A DNA stretch of 64,000 nucleotides from Haloferula sp. BvORR071 (GCF_000739615.1 NZ_BATP01000040.1:62001-126000); one strand, 5' to 3'. Positions 1 through 8,720 are shown, numbered from the stretch's first letter. Made by a program: numbers and translations. Notes: generated by a model not told the origin, from the sequence alone.

Positions 1-1
1 G

Positions 2-583
2 CCTTTCCGGTCTCGCGAGAGATGGCTTACCTTGGGTGCCTTCACGCTCGTTGCCGCAGCCTTCGCCTTCCAACTGAAGAAAACCATTCGGATCAGCGAG
101 TTGGTCAAGATCTGCTGGGGCTACGAGATTTGGTCTCATTGGGACTGGGAGGCCAAGATGGCGGCTGGGCGCCATGCCGAGGTGGCGCGAGAGATGGACG
201 AGGCGGTAAGAGCTTTTCGAGGCGCACGGCTTGAACTCGGGGATAATTTTGCGCCGATCCCTTTATACGGCGGTTCGGGAATGAGTTACATGTTCATCAC
301 CTTGGGGGCATCCCATCCAGAGCCCTTCACCTTGAACGTCCCGTCAGCGATGGTGGATTTCTTCTGCAGTAGTGGAGTGGATGACGATCCAGGAGACGGG
401 ATCACTCTATCAAAAAACTGTGCGCCCTTGGCCCGCGAGATGATCAAGTCCGGTGAGCCCATTGTCCGGATTGCGGGGCTGTGGTGGCTTGGTGAAAGGG
501 AAGCCTTTGATCGGGAGGTGGAAGAGCGGCTAGGCTCGGGGGATACGAGCTTCCAGAGTTGGAAGGGGCTGGGGACCCATTGA
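2..583 (+). CDS. Membrane-associated hypothetical protein, 5' end cut by window
   Basis: The frame is open to the left edge, so the start and probably the first membrane segments lie outside the window. Visible parts are a hydrophobic stretch (LGAFTLVAAAFAFQL), then a soluble C-terminal domain containing GGSGMSYMFITLG, PLAREMIKSGEPIVRIAGLW and GDTSFQSWK. The same blocks occur in the same order in the next gene (GGGCSYLYTTL, PLAREMVKSHVPIIRLTGLW, GDSSFKSW), so the two are tandem paralogues. The stop is 3 bases before the ATG of that gene, so they are probably co-transcribed. I do not recognise the family and assign no function. Confidence 0.7.
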   Translation, partial: PFRSRERWLTLGAFTLVAAAFAFQLKKTIRISELVKICWGYEIWSHWDWEAKMAAGRHAEVAREMDEAVRAFRGARLELGDNFAPIPLYGGSGMSYMFITLGASHPEPFTLNVPSAMVDFFCSSGVDDDPGDGITLSKNCAPLAREMIKSGEPIVRIAGLWWLGEREAFDREVEERLGSGDTSFQSWKGLGTH

Positions 584-586
584 ATC

Positions 587-1471
587 ATGAGTAGCGTTCC
601 TTCCAAGACTTGCCGTGGTTTTCACGTCGTCCGGTGCTTTGGCCGCTACCTTTTGCTGGCCGGCTTCTGGGGCTTTGTTGTCATGATCGTGGCTTCCCTA
701 TGGATCGCCTTACGGTGGCATCTGCCGATTCCGTGGCCGCGGCTGTGGGGCGAGTGGATGTCGGGGGCAATCCCAGAACGCACGAGTTTGCTGCGTCCGG
801 TGGTCTTGCTCGGGGCAGTGGTTTTGGGCGGTCTTCACTATTTGGCCCTAGGGGTTTCTCCCTTTGAAAAGCGCATTTCGATGCGGGCAGGCGAGCGCTG
901 GGGTGTCGTTGTCACATGCGTCTTTCTCAGCGTGCTGCCTGCGCTCCAGCTCAGGAAGTGGTTCCGCTGCCAAGAGGCGTTCGAGATCTGGTATGGGTCC
1001 AAGCTCTCGTTCGAAATTCGCGAGTTGAATGACCGGAAAGACTATCGGGCGATGGTCGTAAAGATGGAGGAAGCTTGTTCTTTCATGCCATGGGCGAGGG
1101 CGGAGCTGGGGCAATGGCTCGAGCCCTACCCCATCACCGGGGGTGGTTGCAGCTACCTCTACACCACCTTGATGGGGTGGCGTGACGAACCCTATCAGCT
1201 GAATATGCCGCACATGCTCGGCTGCTATCTGGGTGACTTCGAAAAAGCTCCTGACGACGGGACCCCTCCCAAAAGCAGCGAACCTCTCGCAAGGGAGATG
1301 GTAAAATCTCACGTTCCGATCATCCGTCTCACCGGCCTCTGGTGGCTCAACGATCGTTACACCTTCTTCGATGAAGTCGACGAACTGGCGAAGAACGGCG
1401 ACTCCAGCTTCAAGAGCTGGGTGGAGATCCGGAGCTGGAATCCTCCGAAGCCCGGAACCGCGAAGCGTTAG
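587..1471 (+). CDS. Hypothetical membrane protein, tandem paralogue of the preceding gene
   Basis: A 294-residue protein with three or so hydrophobic segments in its first 125 residues (around 17-40, 67-85 and 100-117) and a soluble C-terminal half. The C-terminal half matches the preceding partial gene block by block, including the LAREM..S..PI.R..GLWWL motif and a final GDSSFKSW. The ATG lies 3 bases after the stop of that paralogue. The 3' end overlaps the convergent HIT gene by 4 bases. No known domain was recognised. The conserved acidic/aromatic C-terminal domain is the likely functional part. Confidence 0.75.
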   Translation: MSSVPSKTCRGFHVVRCFGRYLLLAGFWGFVVMIVASLWIALRWHLPIPWPRLWGEWMSGAIPERTSLLRPVVLLGAVVLGGLHYLALGVSPFEKRISMRAGERWGVVVTCVFLSVLPALQLRKWFRCQEAFEIWYGSKLSFEIRELNDRKDYRAMVVKMEEACSFMPWARAELGQWLEPYPITGGGCSYLYTTLMGWRDEPYQLNMPHMLGCYLGDFEKAPDDGTPPKSSEPLAREMVKSHVPIIRLTGLWWLNDRYTFFDEVDELAKNGDSSFKSWVEIRSWNPPKPGTAKR

Positions 1472-1821
1472 ATTGGCCTCCCATGCACATCCCGGATCCG
1501 CTCGCCGCTGTGAATGTAAAAGTGCAGGTGCTTGGTCGTCTGGTGATCGCCGCAGTTCGTCGACAGTCGGCAGCCGCCGTGTTCCGCGGTGATCTTCCGG
1601 CATAGCTCCGCGGCGACCTCCAGCATCTTCTGGACGATGGCCATCTCACCTTCCTCTAGCGCGGCCAGCGAGGTGATGTGTTGCTTCGGGATCACTACCA
1701 CATGCACCGGCCAGTAGGGCTGGGTGTGGTGGAAGGCGAGAACCTTGGGTGTCTCCAGGATGATCTCAACGGCGGTCCGGCCGCTGAGCACTTGGTCGCA
1801 GTAGAAGTCAGTGGGATTCAT
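1468..1821 (-). CDS. HIT-family nucleotide hydrolase/transferase-like protein
   Basis: A 117-residue protein of HIT length. It has the family order: an N-terminal strand region with WPVHVVVIPKQHI (residues 37-49), the N89-x-G91 element, and the histidine motif HLHFY (98-102). In canonical HIT proteins the motif is H-x-H-x-H, with the middle His as nucleophile. Here the middle His (H100) is kept, the third is Tyr102, and another His follows at 104. Activity on nucleoside phosphoramidates or dinucleotides is therefore plausible but not certain. I chose the ATG at 1821, which overlaps the end of the upstream gene by 14 bases and suggests coupling. An ATG at 1875 would add 18 residues with no HIT similarity. 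Confidence 0.82.
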   Translation of the reverse strand: MNPTDFYCDQVLSGRTAVEIILETPKVLAFHHTQPYWPVHVVVIPKQHITSLAALEEGEMAIVQKMLEVAAELCRKITAEHGGCRLSTNCGDHQTTKHLHFYIHSGERIRDVHGRPI

Positions 1822-2431
1822 CGGCAGGCGGGGTCGATCCGTAGATGGGGCTGAAGAGCACTTTCCCCTCAGCATCGGAACTCATGATGGGCTCCCGAAT
1901 AGCTCCCCGCTCTTTGGCTTCCTGATGGATGGCACGAAGGAGCTTCCAAGCGTTGCTATCGCTTTCCGGAAGGAGTCGGGGCAGCCAGTAGAGAGCCTTG
2001 TCCGCAGTCGTGGGATCGCTTTCCAGAAGCGCATGCACTTCGCGCAGGACCTTCTTGCCACCCAGTTTCGCGATCGCGAAGGCGAGCCAGTATTTGATGC
2101 TGCCCGCGTCCGGATTGACGAGGCCCAAGCGCAGGATGGCAAGCGCATGAGCCGGCCGGCGGATGCAGGAGTTCGCTAGGTCGAAGGCGCGCATCTCCTG
2201 GCCATAGTGCCCCTTGAAAGCAAGGCAGGCCATGATGAAGGCAAGGCTCTCTTCGTCAGGCAGACTCCGCAACCAGCGCTTCACATCGACATCGCCGCGA
2301 GGCCCGCGGCGAGTGAGCATGAGCTGTTCCGAATCGTAGGCGTCCACCGCTGATAGAGTGCCTGCCAAGCTCTTGGTCAGCAATCTTGAAGCGAGTGGTC
2401 CTGCACGAGACCGGCTCATAGCGTCGCGCAC
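1808..2431 (-). CDS. Hypothetical protein, predicted alpha-helical
   Basis: A 207-residue protein with no signal peptide or membrane segment. The middle (residues about 55-165) is rich in Leu/Ala helices, with phrases such as ESLAFIMACLAF, AILRLGLVNP and WLAFAIAKLGGKKVLREV that resemble HEAT-like or other helical repeats. The last codons overlap the start of the HIT gene downstream, so both are probably on one transcript. It is divergent from the metallopeptidase-like gene, with only about 20 bases between the starts. I do not recognise a family. The start could also be the second Met (MSRSRAGPL). Confidence 0.65.
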   Translation of the reverse strand: MRDAMSRSRAGPLASRLLTKSLAGTLSAVDAYDSEQLMLTRRGPRGDVDVKRWLRSLPDEESLAFIMACLAFKGHYGQEMRAFDLANSCIRRPAHALAILRLGLVNPDAGSIKYWLAFAIAKLGGKKVLREVHALLESDPTTADKALYWLPRLLPESDSNAWKLLRAIHQEAKERGAIREPIMSSDAEGKVLFSPIYGSTPPADESH

Positions 2432-2451
2432 AGCCCGGATCTCGCTATAAA

Positions 2452-3300
2452 ATGCCTACGCTTTTCAAGGCGACGCTCACAGCGATTCTGCTTAGACGGA
2501 AGCTGGATCTCACCGTGATGAACCTACTCTCCATAACCTGCCGCATCCTCGGCATCAATCGCCCTGAGCCCAAGACCCGCTTGGGGCGCAATCTCCGCCG
2601 GGCGAATCGAGCGCTCAGCGGGCTCGCCTGCCTCTATCTGGGCCTCCTGCTCTTTCCGCAGGTGTTGTTTGCCAAACAGCTTTCGGTCGATGGGGTGACG
2701 CTCTACTCGCGCGACCCGTTACCAGCGGAGACCTCCGCCTGCGTTCACAAGGCAATGGAGCTCGTCGGCAAATCCGAGCTCGCCGTGCCGGGCCGAAAGG
2801 AGCGGATTTTCATCTGCAACTCGGAGGGCCTCTACCGGCTCTTCACCCCAAGTGGCGGGTCCTTCGCAATTTCGATGCCCTTCACCGATAATATTTTCGT
2901 GGCTTCCGCCGATTTCGCCAACGATATCGCCCGCCCCCACGCTGCGTCTCCGGTCAGCCGCTCGCTCTCCGGCACCCTCGCCCATGAGATCACCCATGGC
3001 CTGATCCGGCACCGCATTGGCAATTGGAAATCGATCCGTCTGCCCGAGTGGATCGCGGAGGGCTACTGCGACTTCGTCGCGGGGAGCGGCAGCTTTCCCG
3101 AGGCCGAGGGGCTGCGCATCATGATCGCTGGCGACAGTGAGCCCTCGGCTTCATTCCGCTACTTCCGCTATCGGCAGATGCTGCGATACCTCACGGAGGG
3201 CCGTTCGCTTTCCTTCGATGAAGTGGTCGCACGCGCCAAGGGCGAGGGCCTGGTCGCCGCAGAGACCCGGGCATGGCTCCGGGCCTCGCAGGCACCTTGA
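2452..3300 (+). CDS. Membrane-anchored putative zinc metallopeptidase (HExxH)
   Basis: A 282-residue protein with one hydrophobic segment (residues about 57-73), then an outward-facing domain. It carries LAHEITHGLI, an HExxH zinc motif (H178, E179, H182). About 20 residues later comes LPEWIAEGYCDF, whose Glu203 is placed like the third zinc ligand of gluzincins, the arrangement seen in peptidase_MA-like proteins. Substrate is unknown. The ATG at 2518 (MNLLSITCR) is an equally good start and would remove a charged leader. The stop abuts the stop of the convergent ppc gene with no gap. Confidence 0.72.
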   Translation: MPTLFKATLTAILLRRKLDLTVMNLLSITCRILGINRPEPKTRLGRNLRRANRALSGLACLYLGLLLFPQVLFAKQLSVDGVTLYSRDPLPAETSACVHKAMELVGKSELAVPGRKERIFICNSEGLYRLFTPSGGSFAISMPFTDNIFVASADFANDIARPHAASPVSRSLSGTLAHEITHGLIRHRIGNWKSIRLPEWIAEGYCDFVAGSGSFPEAEGLRIMIAGDSEPSASFRYFRYRQMLRYLTEGRSLSFDEVVARAKGEGLVAAETRAWLRASQAP

Positions 3301-6054
3301 TCAACCCGTGGTCCGCAGTCCGGAAGCGATCGCATTGATCGACAGCAGCATCTTCGGGAACATCGACTCCGCCTCTGCTTCCTTCTCCGCAGCAACCAGC
3401 TCGCGCCACTGCTTCAGGATCGCGATCTGCTGGTGGTGCAGCACCTTGAGCGGGGCCTCGCGGATCGCCAGGGTCTTGGCCATGCGCGGGCGGCGGTTGT
3501 CGATGCTGCCGGAGTAGAGGCCCTCTAACAAATCCCGGGTGCGGTGGAACTCCGCGACGATGATGTCCATGAACTTCTTCCGCAGCGCCGGGTCTTCCAC
3601 CAGCGAGGCATATTCGTTCATCAGGTCGAGGTTGGCCGAGGCGAGGTTGGTCTCCACATTCGTGAAGACGTAGCCGAGGAAGGTGGACTCCTTCAGGACC
3701 GACTGGAGTTCCGCGAACTTCTCCGGCTCGGAAGTCTTGAGCGCCTCAAGCGCGGAGCCCACACCGAACCAACCCGGCAAGTAGAAGCGCGCCTGGGTCC
3801 ACGAGAAGACCCAGGGGATCGCGCGCAGGTCGGCGATCGAGTGGCCTTTCTTGCCGGTGCGGCGTGCGGGCCGCGAGCCGATTCGCGAGTTCTCCAGCGC
3901 ATCGATCGGCGTGGCCTGGCGGTAGAAGGCGATGAAGCCCTCTTCCTTCAGCAGCGCCTGATAGGCCTGTTGGCTCTTCTCCGCCAGGAAGGGCATGAAG
4001 GGCTCCGCAGGATCCGCCTTCGGTGCGGTGTGGCGGTGCGTGGCGGTGGTGATCGCCGCGCCGGCGAGCAGCAGTTCGAGATTGTAGGTCGCGTTGGCGA
4101 GGTTGCCGTACTTCTGCGCGATGGTCTCGCCCTGCTCGGTCATGCGGAATTCACCGCTCATCGAGCCATGCGGCAGCGAGGCCATGAACCAATGCGTCGG
4201 GCCCGCGCCGCGCGAGATCGTGCCGCCACGGCCGTGGAAGAAGCACAGCTTCACGCCGTGCTCATTGCCGGTTTTGGTGAGATTCTCTTGCCCGCGATGC
4301 AGCGCCCACTGCGCGGCGAGGATGCCGCAGTCCTTGTTCGAGTCGGAGTAGCCGAGCATCACCTGCTGGCTCGGCTTGGTGCCCCCCGCGCATTTCTGGT
4401 TGGTGCGGATCGTGAGCGGGTGCTCGAGGAAGGCACCGAGGATCCCCGGCGAGCGGTCGAGGTCATCCATGGTCTCGAACAGCGGCACGACTTCCAGCGC
4501 ACACCAGGAGCCCTCTTCATCGTGATCCATCAGCCCGGCCTCACGGGCCAGCAGGAAGACGCCTAACAAGTCGGAGAGCTGTCGCGTCATCGAGACGATC
4601 AAGGCACCGAGTCCGGCATCGCCCCACTGCTTGCGGTGCTTCACCAGCACGCGGTAGCAATCGAGCACCGCATCCGCCTCACCGCCGATCCGTGCGGTGT
4701 CGTGCAGGAAGGGCCGCGGCGACTTCAGTTCCTCGTTGAGGAAGGCCACGCGTTGCTCCTCGCTCCAGGTAGCGTAGTTCGCGCCATCCGGAATCCCCGC
4801 TGCGTTGAGTAGCAGCGCGATCGCCTTGTCGTGGAACTCCGAGTTCTGGCGCACATCGAGCAGCGCGAGGTGGAAGCCGAAGATCTCCAGCTTCTGCCGC
4901 AGTGGACGGATGATCTGCTCGTTGATCATGTCGCAGTGCACGCCGCGGATGCCGCTGGCCAGCAGTTCCAGATCGGCGTCAAGTTCCTGGGGCGACTTGT
5001 AGCCCGGCTTGCCGTCAATCTGGCGCTTTAGTCGCGCTGCGATCAGGCCGCCGAGATGCCGCCATGGTTCCTCGTGGTAGCGGTCGTGCAGCTCGTTCGT
5101 GACCTCTTCATCGGCCAGCGAGAAAGTGATCTCATCGATTCGCCGGTCGAGGGCGTCCGGGATTTCATTCAACTGCCGCGACAGGGTGAGCTGCCCGGCG
5201 ACATTCTCGATCTCCTTCTTGATGAGCTGGAAGGCGGCCCGGCGCATCATCTCCAGCGCCTTGGTGGTAACCTCCGGCGTCACCAGCGGGTGACCATCGC
5301 GGTCGCCGCCGATCCAGGTGCCGAAGGACAGGCGCGGGATATTGCCGGCCGCGCGCAGCATCTCCAGAGGGAAGCCGGAGTCGCGCCATGCCTCCGTGAA
5401 GTGCAGGTCGAGTCGGTTCAGAGCGGAAGGGAAGAGGTCGCGCAGGTAGTGGATCGCATCGCGCAGCTCGCGGAAGATGTCGGGCCGCACCAAGTGGATC
5501 TCCCCGGTCCGCCACAGGGCCTCCAGCGCCGTGATGATCCGCTCGCGGATCCGCCGCCGCTCGCGGTCGGTGTATTTGGGATACTCGTTGCGGACCAGCT
5601 CCTCATAGAGCGCGCGGTGCCGCTCGCGGACGGAGGCGCGCTTCGCCTCGGTCGGGTGGGCGGTCAGCACCGGCTGGACGTCCACATCCTTGAGCACTTC
5701 CAGAATCTGCTCCGGCCCTAGGCCGAGGGTGGTCATGTCCCGCAGCGCACGCGGCCATAGACCGCGGATCGAGTCCGCGCCCAACACCTTCTCGCGCTCG
5801 CGCCGGATCGCCGCCGCGACCCGCTCCTCCACCATGTTCAAAAGCTGGAAACCAATCGAGTAGAGCTGCTGGGTGCCCTCCGGCGGATGGTTCAGCGGCA
5901 CCGTGCCCGACCAAGGCAGGTAGGGAATCAAGGCGTCCTCGCCCATGCCCTTGAGCGCATCCCCCAGACAACCCACGAGAAATGAGAGAGTTTCATCGAT
6001 CAGTTCAAAGCCTTCGAGGCGCAGCTGCTCGCGGGTGGGTGGGAGTTCGGTCAT
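3301..6054 (-). CDS. ppc: Phosphoenolpyruvate carboxylase
   Basis: Adds bicarbonate to PEP to give oxaloacetate and phosphate, an anaplerotic cytoplasmic enzyme. The 917-residue length fits bacterial PEPC. Both signature blocks are present: VLTAHPTEAKR with catalytic His133, and FHGRGGTISRGAGPTH near residue 605. GYSDSNKD sits near residue 566. The C-terminus, which enters the active site in this family and usually ends in NTG, ends here in RTTG, a small variation. The next gene outward is a divergent antitoxin gene 120 bases away. The convergent neighbour's stop is immediately adjacent, with no terminator visible between them. Confidence 0.97.
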   Translation of the reverse strand: MTELPPTREQLRLEGFELIDETLSFLVGCLGDALKGMGEDALIPYLPWSGTVPLNHPPEGTQQLYSIGFQLLNMVEERVAAAIRREREKVLGADSIRGLWPRALRDMTTLGLGPEQILEVLKDVDVQPVLTAHPTEAKRASVRERHRALYEELVRNEYPKYTDRERRRIRERIITALEALWRTGEIHLVRPDIFRELRDAIHYLRDLFPSALNRLDLHFTEAWRDSGFPLEMLRAAGNIPRLSFGTWIGGDRDGHPLVTPEVTTKALEMMRRAAFQLIKKEIENVAGQLTLSRQLNEIPDALDRRIDEITFSLADEEVTNELHDRYHEEPWRHLGGLIAARLKRQIDGKPGYKSPQELDADLELLASGIRGVHCDMINEQIIRPLRQKLEIFGFHLALLDVRQNSEFHDKAIALLLNAAGIPDGANYATWSEEQRVAFLNEELKSPRPFLHDTARIGGEADAVLDCYRVLVKHRKQWGDAGLGALIVSMTRQLSDLLGVFLLAREAGLMDHDEEGSWCALEVVPLFETMDDLDRSPGILGAFLEHPLTIRTNQKCAGGTKPSQQVMLGYSDSNKDCGILAAQWALHRGQENLTKTGNEHGVKLCFFHGRGGTISRGAGPTHWFMASLPHGSMSGEFRMTEQGETIAQKYGNLANATYNLELLLAGAAITTATHRHTAPKADPAEPFMPFLAEKSQQAYQALLKEEGFIAFYRQATPIDALENSRIGSRPARRTGKKGHSIADLRAIPWVFSWTQARFYLPGWFGVGSALEALKTSEPEKFAELQSVLKESTFLGYVFTNVETNLASANLDLMNEYASLVEDPALRKKFMDIIVAEFHRTRDLLEGLYSGSIDNRRPRMAKTLAIREAPLKVLHHQQIAILKQWRELVAAEKEAEAESMFPKMLLSINAIASGLRTTG

Positions 6055-6174
6055 CGGCGCGGCCAGTAGAGCAGGCGCGATGCCGGGGCGGAAGGGCGAT
6101 TGCGTCAGCGCCGAAGGCAGTCACTCTCGGGAACTGTTTTACAAAATGAGAAACAAATGTTACCTGTATCGTGA
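6055..6174. promoter_or_regulatory. Divergent promoter region between ppc and the toxin-antitoxin pair
   Basis: A 120-base gap between two divergent starts. The part next to the antitoxin (6131-6174) is much more AT-rich than its surroundings. It contains TTTACA at 6138-6143, which matches the -35 element seen at secG and tRNA-Ser, but the -10 partner here is weak (TACCTG at 6161). Toxin-antitoxin operons are usually autoregulated by the antitoxin. No clear inverted-repeat operator was found. Confidence 0.35.
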
Positions 6175-6405
6175 ATGAAAACGGTTTCCGTCCGGGAAAT
6201 GAAGGCCAACTGGTCTGAGATTGAGCGCCAAGTCCAGCAGGGCGAAACCTTCGAGGTCCTGAGCCACGGCAAGCCCTCGGTGCGAATCGTCCCCGCGACT
6301 CCCCGCCAAGTCCTCAAGTGGGACAATCACTTGGCGACTGCGGTTGAAGCGAAGGGTCGGAGTGGCAGTGAAGCGGTTGATTTTAACCGGGACGGACGCT
6401 GGTGA
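6175..6405 (+). CDS. Phd/YefM-type antitoxin
   Basis: A 76-residue protein beginning MKTVSVREMKANWSEIERQV, the usual Phd/YefM start. It continues with a V..GE.FEVLSHGKPSVRIVP hairpin, the N-terminal dimeric DNA-binding fold, and a short acidic tail that would wrap the toxin. Its stop overlaps the toxin start (GTGA at 6402-6405), so the pair is translationally coupled. In such pairs the antitoxin neutralises the toxin and represses the shared promoter. The tail SEAVDFNRDGRW is the likely toxin-binding part (inference). Confidence 0.88.
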   Translation: MKTVSVREMKANWSEIERQVQQGETFEVLSHGKPSVRIVPATPRQVLKWDNHLATAVEAKGRSGSEAVDFNRDGRW

Positions 6406-6833
6406 TCTACTTGGACACCAGTGCCTTGATCAAACTCTACCTCCTCGAGGCGGGCTCGCAGGAGGTGCAGACTTTGCTCAGTTCCCAGAATGATCCGCTT
6501 CCGATCTGGGAACTCCACGAGATGGAGCTGACCAATGCCCTGCGCTTGAAGGTCTTTTGGAAGGAGCTGTCCGAAGCGGATGCGGATGCCCAGATAGACT
6601 ACTTCAAGCGGCGGAAAAGCTCAGGCCTCTACTACACGCCCGAGATCAGCCGGAGCGACTTACTCGACCGTTATCTGCGCCTGACCACGCATACCGCTCA
6701 GCTGGGGTGCCGAACTTTAGATATCCAGCATGTGGCCGCGGCTGTGGTGCTGGGGGCGAATCTCTTCGTGAGCTTCGATCAGCGACAACGGCAGCTTGCC
6801 GGGCTGGCGGGGTTGAAGGTTCAGGCGATTTGA
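6402..6833 (+). CDS. vapC: PIN-domain toxin, VapC family
   Basis: A 143-residue PIN-domain RNase. The acidic residues that bind the catalytic metal can be placed: Asp5 (IYLDTSAL), Glu42 (HEMELTNAL), Asp107 (RTLDIQHVAAA) and Asp126 (FVSFDQRQ). Family members cleave RNA, often tRNA anticodon loops, when the antitoxin is degraded. Translation starts at a GTG whose last two bases are the first two of the antitoxin TGA. The gene ends 9 bases from the stop of the convergent neighbour. It sits as a two-gene cassette between ppc and an unrelated gene, the usual position for a mobile toxin-antitoxin pair. Confidence 0.9.
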   Translation: MIYLDTSALIKLYLLEAGSQEVQTLLSSQNDPLPIWELHEMELTNALRLKVFWKELSEADADAQIDYFKRRKSSGLYYTPEISRSDLLDRYLRLTTHTAQLGCRTLDIQHVAAAVVLGANLFVSFDQRQRQLAGLAGLKVQAI

Positions 6834-6842
6834 CGCCATCTG

Positions 6843-8120
6843 CTACTCTCCCACCACCACCGGCAGCAGCACCGCATCCTTCATCCCGTGGATCTTCTTC
6901 TTATCCGCGGGCGCAAGGGTCGCCAGCACGCCGGCGAGGGAGGTGTGGCCCTGTTCGTCGGTGAAGTAGTAGGGGCAGATGCGGACCCGGCCCTTGACCA
7001 TTTCCACGCTGCCGTCCTCGCGGAAGACCGGGTGCTCGACGATCCGGCCCTCGCGGAATTCCTGCATGATCCACGGCTGCTGGCCGAAGTCCGCCATGGC
7101 GGCGTGGACCTTCTCGTCCCAGTCCGGCTGCGACAGGTCATGGCCGATGTGGACGCCGCGCGAGCCCCAGGCGGTTTCGTGGAAGCCGCTGATCTTCAGC
7201 ACCAATCGCCGCTGTTTCTGACTGAACTTGGCGACTTCTTCCCAAGAATTGACCTCCAGACCCGGCAGGGCGGCCTGCGGGGGGAGGGGTGAGGGGTCTA
7301 CCACCCAGCCCCGCGGGACAATCTCCCGCACCCGGGTCAGGTGGCTGCCGCGCAATGCCTGCTCCCAGATCGGCTTGAGCGCCGGGGTCCCGAGCAGGGC
7401 GAGCCAGAGCTTATCCTCGAGGTGCGGCTTGCAGGGTGGAGTCAGAGCCATGCCCTCCGCAGAGGCCTCCGCCAAGGTCCGCGCCATCGGGATCGACTTC
7501 CAATCGAACCACTCGAAGAAGCGGTAGAGCGGGCGTCCGTCCGGCTGGTATTCCTCCGCAGCTTCCACGGTCCGGCCGCCGCCGGTCTCCCGGGCCAGCC
7601 ATTCCATCTCGCGGCGGTAGTCAGCGGATTCTTGGGAAAGTAGGATCGCGCCGTCCTCCGCAAGCACCGAGGCGAAGCCGAAAATCATGCCATCGCGCCC
7701 GCCGAGCACCGGGAATCCAGCGTCGGCGTAGAGCCTTGACAGCCAGGCGGTGATCCCGATTCCGCCGGGCACCGAGTCCAGCTCGGTTAGCGCAAAGCCA
7801 CCCTCCGTGAGGATCAAGTCCGGGCGGATCACGCGTGGCAGGGACTCGCGCAGTCCGGCGGAGCGCTGAAGCTCCACCATCCAGGCCGGCTTGCCGGTAT
7901 CGAGCGTTTCGGCGATCCACTTGGGGATCTTCCCGGCGGCGCTGCGGCGGTAGAGTTCGTCGCTGGTCTGCTGGAATTGTGCCAGCGGATGGCCCAGCGA
8001 GCCGAGGAAGCGGACCTCCGCCTTGCTCAGGCGCAGCGGTTCCGGCGAGTAGCGCCAGCCGCCTTCGAAGAGTCCGCCCTCCGGCAGGGCGGCTTTGATC
8101 TGATCGAGAGTGAGGCTCAT
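6843..8120 (-). CDS. Conserved hypothetical protein, possibly ATP-grasp-like
   Basis: A 425-residue soluble protein. Visible features are an acidic/glycine patch (TELDSVPGGIGITAWLSRL, about residues 112-130), a later basic strand (RRLVLKISGFHETAWGSRGV), and near the C-terminus an acidic-Arg run (MQEFREGRIVEH, VKGRVRICPYYF). The spacing is reminiscent of ATP-grasp ligases such as glutathionylspermidine synthase-like proteins, but I could not place all nucleotide-binding residues. The gene ends head-on to vapC and starts 6 bases after the ruvA stop on the same strand, so it may share ruvA's transcript. Confidence 0.6.
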   Translation of the reverse strand: MSLTLDQIKAALPEGGLFEGGWRYSPEPLRLSKAEVRFLGSLGHPLAQFQQTSDELYRRSAAGKIPKWIAETLDTGKPAWMVELQRSAGLRESLPRVIRPDLILTEGGFALTELDSVPGGIGITAWLSRLYADAGFPVLGGRDGMIFGFASVLAEDGAILLSQESADYRREMEWLARETGGGRTVEAAEEYQPDGRPLYRFFEWFDWKSIPMARTLAEASAEGMALTPPCKPHLEDKLWLALLGTPALKPIWEQALRGSHLTRVREIVPRGWVVDPSPLPPQAALPGLEVNSWEEVAKFSQKQRRLVLKISGFHETAWGSRGVHIGHDLSQPDWDEKVHAAMADFGQQPWIMQEFREGRIVEHPVFREDGSVEMVKGRVRICPYYFTDEQGHTSLAGVLATLAPADKKKIHGMKDAVLLPVVVGE

Positions 8121-8126
8121 CGGTCT

Positions 8127-8720
8127 TTATTGCAGGGACCGCAGCGCGCCGCGGATCAGTTCCTCCGTGGTCGCCCCCGGCTGCTCTTCCAGCACCTTGC
8201 GGACCGCCTTGCGGGCATCGACTTGCTTGTAGCCGAGCGCCACCAGCGCCAGCTCGGCATCCGCCGTGGCCGGAGCGGTCTGGCCGCTCGCGACCTCCTG
8301 CCAGGTATCGGCAACGCCCACTTTGTCCTTGAGTTCCAGCACAATCCGTTCGGCGGTCTTCTTGCCGAGCCCCTTGATCTTCGAGAGCTCCGCGACCTCG
8401 CCGCCGACCACGCAGGCCTTGAAGCGGCCGGTGGGCATCCCGCTCAGCACTGCCATTGCAATCGCCGGGCCGATCCCGCTGACGCGGTCGATCAGCAGCA
8501 GGAAGAGGTCCCGCTCTTCCTCAGAGGCGAAGCCGTAGAGGGTGTGGGCCTGCTCGCGGATGTGCAGGTGGGTGCGCAGATCCACCTTGAGGCCCTCCGC
8601 GGCGTGGAGCTTGTCAAAGGTGGAGAGCGGGACGTGGACCTCGTAGCCCACCCCGCCGACATCCACCACCAGTCGATTCGGATACGCCTCCAATACCGTC
8701 CCGCGCAGCCGTGCGATCAT
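8127..8720 (-). CDS. ruvA: Holliday junction branch migration protein RuvA
   Basis: RuvA binds four-way DNA junctions as a tetramer and loads the RuvB motor during recombination repair. The 197-residue protein has the OB-fold domain (MIARLRGTVLEAYPNRLVVD, 1-20), two helix-hairpin-helix motifs (VSGIGPAIAMAVLSG, 80-94; IKGLGKKTAERIVLELKDK, 115-133), and the C-terminal UBA-like RuvB-binding domain (A.LALVALGYKQVDARKAV). I start at the ATG at 8720. The frame stays open 18 codons further, but that extension is not RuvA-like. ruvB and ruvC are not adjacent. The gene is divergent from secG. Confidence 0.95.
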   Translation of the reverse strand: MIARLRGTVLEAYPNRLVVDVGGVGYEVHVPLSTFDKLHAAEGLKVDLRTHLHIREQAHTLYGFASEEERDLFLLLIDRVSGIGPAIAMAVLSGMPTGRFKACVVGGEVAELSKIKGLGKKTAERIVLELKDKVGVADTWQEVASGQTAPATADAELALVALGYKQVDARKAVRKVLEEQPGATTEELIRGALRSLQ

